Assembly: GCF_964340395.1 (NCBI RefSeq)
Contig: NC_135562.1
Location: 6,698,634 to 6,762,633 of the forward strand
Direction of reading: 5' to 3'
DNA: 64,000 nt
From: Glandiceps talaboti
Lineage: Eukaryota > Hemichordata > Enteropneusta > Spengelidae
The notes under the pieces were generated by a model. That model had not been told where the DNA came from, searched no databases, and was given only the letters and a program-made list of their open reading frames with translations. Position numbers and translations under genes: made by a program. Below, piece after piece: positions 57,466 through 64,000 of the stretch (the first letter of the stretch is position 1; the number at the start of each line of letters is the position of its first letter).

Positions 57466-60074
57466 ATGGCGAGATATCTAGAACTTCTGTGTTTTCTCTT
57501 CATATCCGTTGGTGTATATGCACGTGAGTATAATACTTCACAGATAAAATAACCCCAAGTTTTTTCTTCTTCGGAAAGTGTTATTTTAATACATGGGTGT
57601 GGATTAGAACGACTTTCTAACTCCATGTTTAACTTAATGTAAAGTACGGTGAACTAAGGCGGGGGTGGGATGGGGTGGGCTGTCGGATGATGCCATACAT
57701 GGTATATATTGTAAGACTGTCATCGTTTTTGTCATAACCCGTTTAAACAAATAAAGAATGCCATCACTAAATCCATCAATTTGTCCCACCTCTGAAGGAC
57801 GCCTACATACCTTACTACACTTCAGAAAATACGTGACGCACTTATTATAGTGGTTTGAGGCGATTCACAGCGCCATCTTGTGGTACATCTGTTAAATAAC
57901 TGATGAGAACCGTGACTATAAAGTCCCTACAGGCTACATTAGAAATAACACACGAATAGTATCCCGATTAATGCACTCTCACTCCAGGGTTGATGAAATG
58001 CACCTAGAATAAAAAGACTAACACACTTTAATAAGTTACTTGAATTTTGAGCAGAGAAACTACGAAGGGCTCTTTTAACAATTGAATTTTAGAAATCTAC
58101 CAGGGATTACAATGCACATTTTTGAAATAGCGAATAACCAAAATTAAATTAAATTGCATGTATAACATCTTGTGGAGTTTATTTGGGAGTTCAGTCCCTT
58201 TTCCTAACGGGTTTATAATAAACAAACTAGTTTGGATAAACTACAAGTTTGAATAAACACTACTAAAACTTTAATAGCAAAATGGAGCACCGACACCTTG
58301 GGGTTTGTTGAATTTGACCCCCTATCTCAGGGTATATTCTTAGGTCACGGTATTCTAAATAAAGGGGGACACCACTCCGTAAACTTTGGGTTTTGGAGGA
58401 GAGTCATTTCATGATTTAACATCACATAAGCTGCGCTCGATTGCCCGAAAACACTAAATTGAAACCCTTTTTCACCTCTATTGAGAGTTTTGCAGTGTAC
58501 ACTGTTCCCTCAAGAGTCTGAGCAAACGTGAATATTTATTAGATCTACAATGAATATTCATGACTCCTAAATGTTTAGTACCTTCATAGAAAATAGTCTT
58601 GAAGTAGTTTATGAAAATGCCTTTATTTTCTGGAGTGTTCCACTTTACATTTCTTTCGCACCGTTCAAAATGAAGAAGAAGAAAAAACTCGATGAAATTG
58701 ACCAGGTTGGGTTATATCCACAATCAATGCGTAACTGTGACAAATTTCAACATATGATCAATTTCACCTTGTGCTAGATTGTTCCAAAACAGATATATTC
58801 CAGAAGTTTTTTTTATAAACTGCCAAATATTCAAAAGTTTGTTACAATCTAAAAATACAGATATTATGTTGTTGCTAAAATATGCCTAACCTCTATTGTA
58901 ATGCACACAGAGTTCTTTGACACACATTTCATTCACTGCTTCAGACAACCAGTGACGATGACTAAAAATCTAACCCTCACATTGCAGTACATTTTTGTTC
59001 CATGCTTTCAAACTGTGTGTACGACATCAACCCTGAAACAGAATTAATGTATTCATTTCTCCGTGTTCATTCTTCTCCTTTGGCTGAAATGTACGTTTTA
59101 TTCTTCTGCAATAATGCATTGGGACGTTGGCATATGAATAAAATTATTACTATTTTTACAATACCAAATAGAACTAGATATGATCAGACAGCCAAAATAC
59201 TTATACCAAAGGCTCTAATCGCAAATTCGCCGCGGACTTGGAAATTTCACGAATTCGGCGGTACACAGGCTCGTTCCAGAACTTAATTAGTGAGGTGTTG
59301 TTTTCAGTATGTTTTCATCAGAGCCTAGTTTGCCATTTAAAATGTGCTCCAATAATCACACCTGAATGCGATTAATGTCCGTATATGCATGTCAACACAC
59401 ACGGTTGGCGAATTTTCTGGAATTTCGAGCTTAAATTACGATTGTATTCTAGTAGGTTTATTTATTTATTTCTGGTAAATCGCACATTTAATTTGTTCAA
59501 GATAAGTAACATGCTGACGGCAACAAAATACGATTTAAACCAACCCTTTGAAACTGCATAAGCTAAGCATTTTAGTTCGGAGACTTGCGTTACTTGTCAT
59601 TGGGGAAAAACAGATTGCCGGTGGCGGAAACTAACTGGTCAATGGAATACGTGAAACCATGCTCTCTTTACTAAACACACGTGTGAGTTTAGTGACACCA
59701 GTCAGCAACAAGAAGTCGAAAAAAATAGTCTATATTCTAAAATAGATTAATAACGAGACTGATTATTCGTAATTAACTTTTATTAGAACAGATTACAATG
59801 TTCCGTACTAAATACTAAATACAGTATAGTATAATTTGTGAAGTAAGAAAATGATTGGAATCAAAATTCTACCGACTGATTGCATACTTCATGGCTTGAA
59901 GATACAGAGATACCAAAAGTTGAAAGAAATTTGGGTGGAAGGATGTAATAACATAAACAGATAGATTTCCGTTTTGTTTAATGGCCAAGGGTCTAGATGT
60001 TGTACTGGACTCCTAGATCTACGCTTAGAGTTAGACAGACAGATAGACGGACGGATGGACAGACTGAGGCAGGC

Positions 60075-60135
<61 letters not shown>

Positions 60136-62024
60136 TGTGCAAAGATACATTGATAGTTTAGACAGAAAAGAATACTAAATGACGGTCATGAAGATTTGGA
60201 CAAAAAATACAACCACCACCTTTGTGAATCTTAGTGACAGAGAGTTCAAGGCATGATTATCTTTCAAGTCAAGTTACTTGAAAATATCTCTTATTAGTTG
60301 TGGAAAAAATGAACTGTAATGTTTACTGATAGTTTGGAATTATGATTTTTTTAAAGATATTAACATTCTCTCTCCTTGCTGTTAACAGAAAAAGAAGGGC
60401 ATATATGTCCAGATATGAGATTAGGCAAAGATGATATGCCAGGTAAGTAAATTATCATTTCTGGTGTAATATGTCATATTCCAGCCCAGGAAAGATAAAT
60501 GATTGCACGGTGCCATTTGGCCGTTAGGGGCGCTGTTTGCTAGTCGATCGGTTAGAGGAATTGAGGGCCAAATCGAGTATTGTAACACAAAGACAGTAGA
60601 CACGAATTTACCACCCATTCTCTACGTTAACGTTGTTGCGGAAAGATGCCTATTAAACCTTTATAGTAATGCACACAGAGTTCTTGGATACACATTTCAT
60701 TCACTGCTTCAGACAACCAGTGGCGATGACAAAAAAATCTAACCCTCACATTGCCAAATTTTAGTGGTGGTGCTTTATACCTAAGAAATGGCTGGAACCG
60801 GAATATGGCGTATTACAACAAAATGAACAAAAATGTGTATTTTTTTATGACTTATCAGCTGTATGAAATACATATATAAGTGTGTATGGTTCGATTTCCC
60901 ACAGAAAATGTATTCGCTCGTGGAACTGAAAGAATGAATTTCCGGCATATTGTATTAATTCATGCCAAGGTTTGTTAAGCGTAACGTGAACTTTGACCTC
61001 TCCATTACTACTGACGTGTTTGACAGTAGATATTCGGATTGCAGATTTTTTGTATGTGTGAATGTTTTGTAGTTTTTCGTAATTTTATATGTTATAGTTG
61101 CATTTTGTAATCTTCAGACAAAAATTCATGAAAAAATTCATAAAATCCCTTACTTTGAAATCAAGATGTGACATATGCAACAAGGAATAGGAATAAGCAA
61201 AAATGTCGTTCATCATATTTAGGAGCGGAAATGATTGATATGAAGAAGTCAGACAACCAGAATCGAACCTTTGCATAGCGCCACCAAGTGGCAATCTTTC
61301 GTTATTGTGATTTTGAATCATTTAACCTTGTTTCTACAGAGTTGTTCAATGGTGACTTGGGCGGTAAGAACATCACAATCCATCACATCACAGCACATGT
61401 AGAATTTAGTCTCTAACTGCTGCACAGTTTTGTATTGCTGTAATAGCACGACACAGAATGTTGCAAAGTAGCTAACTAGAACAGTAGACATTCTCTCCAA
61501 TGTGTATATTAGACCTATAACACTGCGCTTTCGTGTGATGTAGTGACGCAGGGCCGATATGCATAGTTACAATAAAATTGCTTGTAGAACGGGATGTTAG
61601 TATAATTGTTATTCTATAATAATAATAATAATAATAATAAGATGATTTCTAATTTAATTTGACAAGTATTATACTTATCCATCCTAACAATGTGAAAATA
61701 ATTGATGAAAATTAAAAGTAAACAATTTGAATCATCGTTGCCATAGTTTCTATTCTACTTTATTGTATGTACCTGTACGTGTGCAATATGTTGGTTCTAA
61801 AAAGTTCTAAAATATGTCACGGAAATTTATGAAAATGTCCATCTTAGGCGAAAAATCGTTTAGTGCATGTTAGTTGTAGTTCGGCATGATCATGAGGTAA
61901 TTATCCGAATCAATACAACTATTTGTAAAAAAAATTGTGAATTCGACGCTAGCTTTATACCTGTAACTACCTAACTATATATATTTTTTTTATCGAGGAC
62001 GACAATTGCAACAGATCCGATCTA

Positions 62025-62110
<86 letters not shown>

Positions 62111-62229
62111 TTCTTTCTCTCTCGCTCTCTCTTCTCTCTCTCTCGCCCTCTCTCTCTTGCTCTCTCTCTCTCGCTCTCTCTCTTTCTCTCGCTCTCTCTC
62201 TCACTCTCTCCCCTCTCCCTTCCCACCCC

Positions 62230-62288
<59 letters not shown>

Positions 62289-62900
62289 TCTCTCTATCTC
62301 TCTCTCTCTGCATAGATGGATAGATACTACGTAGATATCTAGGCCTAATAGACTTAGTGCATAATACCTAACAAAAGGTAATCATGCTGTTCGCATCAAT
62401 ACACAGTGTAAACGTAGCTATCTCACTTGTGTTAGATTTTCTGTTGCCATGGCAAGGATTAAAATCAATTAAAAAAGGACTAACAGCCGGACCCAATCTA
62501 ACTTCAGTTGCTATATATTTTCGCCAGGATTCGATCTTATAAGCAAATTTGGTTTGGGGTCGAAGAGCGCCCGAGCACAAGGCGTGTCACGAGTGGAAGG
62601 GTCTACGCCATTACAGGTAGCTTACAAGATAGGAGGAGCTGTTGACTTAGAGGCAGGTACAGGGTAAGTTGCAATACATTGTGATAAATGAATAATACAT
62701 AGTGTCTGTCTGTCTGTCTGTCTGTCTCTGTCTGTATGTATGTATGTAATGTATGTATGTGTGTGTATGTATGTATGTATGTATGTATGTATGTATGTAT
62801 GTATGTATGTATGTGTATCTGTATGTATGTATGTATGTATGTATGTATGTATGTATGTATGTATGTATGTATGTATGTATGTATGTATGCATTACATGCA

Positions 62901-62945
<45 letters not shown>

Positions 62946-63934
62946 ACGTATATTTGTGTGCATGCGTTCGAAATGAATGTGTACCTGAGTGAGTGAATGA
63001 GAGAATGAATAAGTGAATGAATGAAAGTTTCTACACCGTTTTCAGTAATTCTCGATATATACATATTCCCTTCATTTTAGAGCAATTTATCCACTTGGTC
63101 TTCCCGACGAGTATTCCCTGATCGCGACATTCCGTATGACAGGGTTAACTGTTAGAGACGACTGGTATTTATGGAGAGTAAGTGACTACTCAGGAAGAGA
63201 CCAAGCTGCAGTCAGACTCAATGGACAGGATAGAACACTCAGTCTTATCTACGTAAATGACCAAAGACAAATTGATTCAGTCACATTCCTGTAAGTCGAG
63301 CATTTTAATTCACAGCCCGTTTCAAAATACCGTTCACTGACTCAGTCTAATACAGCCACGCATAAACCAATCAGAAACATCAAAGTCTACACTGAGATAC
63401 CAAGATAGTAATTTCTTCATTTTCTATATTTTGTCTACCCGGTATTTAACCGCTCACACGTATCGTGCAACTTGTCTACTAGACACAGACACGCGGGCGC
63501 CAATACTTTGACGTCTGCAAATGATGTCAGTATTGTAACACTTTAGTTAATTTCATTTAGACAAAATGTAGCATGAAACTGTTTTCAGTCAGTTTTTGCA
63601 TCCTCGATAGCGATGTTCGGGCGTGTGTCGTATTCTATCGGAAGAACATCCGAGGTCTAGCACATAGACTACTTACAGACATGCCTTACAGACTATCTTC
63701 GAATATACTCTAACTAAATTTTTGTCTTCTTGCGGTCCTTTTATTTACAGCAATGTCGACCAACTCTTCAATAATAAATTCCACAAAGTTTCTTTGAGCG
63801 TTCGAAACGACAGGGTAACTTTGTACATCGACTGTGAAATGTTTTCAACTCTTGGCCTTAACCGTAAAGGGTACATAGATACCACAGGCTACACGTCACT
63901 AGCTAGAAGACTTAGGGATGATCAACCTGTGTCT
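57466..63934 (+). CDS. COL9A1-like: FACIT collagen, type IX alpha-1-like, 5' part (continues past window)
   Basis: Coding exons: 57466-57523, 60389-60442, 61340-61363 (microexon), 62528-62663, 63081-63290 and 63751-63934; 222 codons with the microexon, 214 without. Phases are 1,1,1,2,2,0, all GT-AG. The first exon gives a signal peptide (MARYLELLCFLFISVGVYA) and is preceded by an acceptor at 57457-57458, so a 5' UTR exon lies upstream. Then CPDMRLGKDDMP, matching the CP-IR-GQDDLP linker of vertebrate collagen IX alpha 1. GFDLISKFG, GSTPLQVAYKIGG, YPLGLPDEYSLIATFRMTG, DDWYLWRVSDYSGRDQAAVR, FHKVSLSV and TLYIDCE follow in the order of a thrombospondin-N/laminin-G-like (TSPN) domain. The protein is secreted to extracellular matrix; collagen triplets should follow the window. 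Orthology to COL9A1 rather than COL16/19 rests on the linker and motif order. Confidence 0.85.
58871..58985 (+). repeat. Dispersed direct repeat, copy 1 (intron 1 of the collagen gene)
   Basis: Shares TAATGCACACAGAGTTCTT, CATTTCATTCACTGCTTCAG and ATCTAACCCTCACATTGC with 60640-60755. About 90% identical by eye over 100 bases. Confidence 0.8.
60033..60134. repeat. (CAGA)n microsatellite
   Basis: CAGA repeats with CGGA, TGGA and GGCA variants at the left end and a pure run at the right. Confidence 0.95.
60640..60755 (+). repeat. Dispersed direct repeat, copy 2 (intron 2 of the collagen gene)
   Basis: Second copy of the 58871-58985 repeat in the same orientation, 1.77 kb away, on the other side of exon 2 of the collagen gene. 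Confidence 0.8.
61340..61363 (+). CDS. Candidate 24-bp cassette microexon of the collagen gene
   Basis: Bounded by TTTCTACAG and GTAAGA, phase 1 on both sides, encoding the eight residues ELFNGDLG between DDMP and GFDLISKF. Vertebrate collagen IX alpha 1 runs DDLP directly into GFDLIS, so skipping this exon restores the usual sequence and including it adds eight residues in frame. Confidence 0.55.
61616..61640. repeat. (AAT)n microsatellite
   Basis: A short TAA/AAT trinucleotide run in the intron after the microexon. Confidence 0.9.
62029..62308. repeat. (CT)n microsatellite
   Basis: About 280 bases of CT repeats with TTTCT, GCT and CCCT interruptions, a few hundred bases before the exon at 62528. 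Confidence 0.95.
62700..62943. repeat. (GTCT)n-(GTAT)n-(GT)n microsatellite
   Basis: Fills most of the intron between the exons ending at 62663 and starting at 63081. Confidence 0.95.
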
Positions 63935-63960
63935 GTAAGTATTTAGAATAAATTAATTAA

Positions 63961-63962
<2 letters not shown>

Positions 63963-64000
<38 letters not shown>
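63963..64000. repeat. (GA)n microsatellite, running out of the window
   Basis: A GA dinucleotide run starting 28 bases after the donor of the last visible collagen exon; its right end is not seen. Confidence 0.95.

Larger units (their letters stand above)
57524..60388. other. Intron 1 of the collagen IX-like gene
   Basis: A 2.9 kb intron with a CAGA/CAGG microsatellite (60033-60134) and one copy of a repeat at about 58871-58985. No nested gene recognised; frames at 58571-58777 and 59002-59286 have no domain features. Confidence 0.6.

Noticed and set aside
61990-62323. Frames of Ser-Leu or Arg-Glu repeats
   Set aside because: Translations of the CT microsatellite in a collagen intron.
1-64000. 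Retroviral, LTR or Polinton-type elements
   Set aside because: No paired long terminal repeats, protease/integrase motifs or capsid-like frames were noticed. The reverse transcriptase pieces belong to non-LTR elements.

Overview
The window is metazoan nuclear DNA. Genes are split by GT-AG introns, simple-sequence repeats are abundant (GT/CA, CATA/TATG, CAGA, GA/CT), and there are tRNA-derived SINEs, broken LINEs and many short inverted-repeat (MITE or foldback) elements. The gene content fits a marine invertebrate, most likely a deuterostome such as a hemichordate or cephalochordate: a tandem cluster of SLC16/MCT-like transporters, a PAPS-dependent Golgi-type sulfotransferase and a type IX-like FACIT collagen. 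The phylum is an inference; nothing in the sequence fixes the species.

Left part (1-37.2 kb): five head-to-tail SLC16-like genes, all on the + strand and sharing one architecture. Exon 1 holds TM1 and the DGG..GW signature, exon 2 is 144 bp, exon 3 is about 840 bp, and a short exon 4 encodes the last membrane segment and tail. All introns are phase 1. Copy 1 is cut by the window start. Copies 2 (462 aa), 3 (469 aa), 4 and 5 (450 aa each) are complete. Copies 4 and 5 are a recent duplication, about 99% identical in exon 3. Two decayed pieces accompany them: an exon 1 relic near 9.8 kb and an exon 2 relic in reverse orientation near 3.75 kb. The cluster therefore shows ongoing birth and death. 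Its introns and spacers hold a SINE, an APE-type LINE fragment, several MITE-like elements and long microsatellites. Three inverted-repeat elements are present in copy 4 but not in copy 5.

Middle (37.2-42.0 kb): microsatellite, the 3' part of a LINE on the minus strand with a restriction-like-endonuclease-type tail, repeats shared with the transporter units, and an intronless-CDS sulfotransferase on the minus strand (40662-41948).

Right part: 42.0-57.4 kb is gene-poor to my eye, with a roughly 34-bp minisatellite and one doubtful exon. From 57.4 kb to the window end lies the 5' part of a collagen alpha-1(IX)-like gene: signal peptide, linker, an optional 24-bp microexon, and most of the thrombospondin-N/laminin-G-like domain. 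The triple-helical region lies beyond the window.

The transporters should act at the plasma membrane, the sulfotransferase in the Golgi and the collagen in extracellular matrix. No operon-like or pathway link between the three groups is visible.
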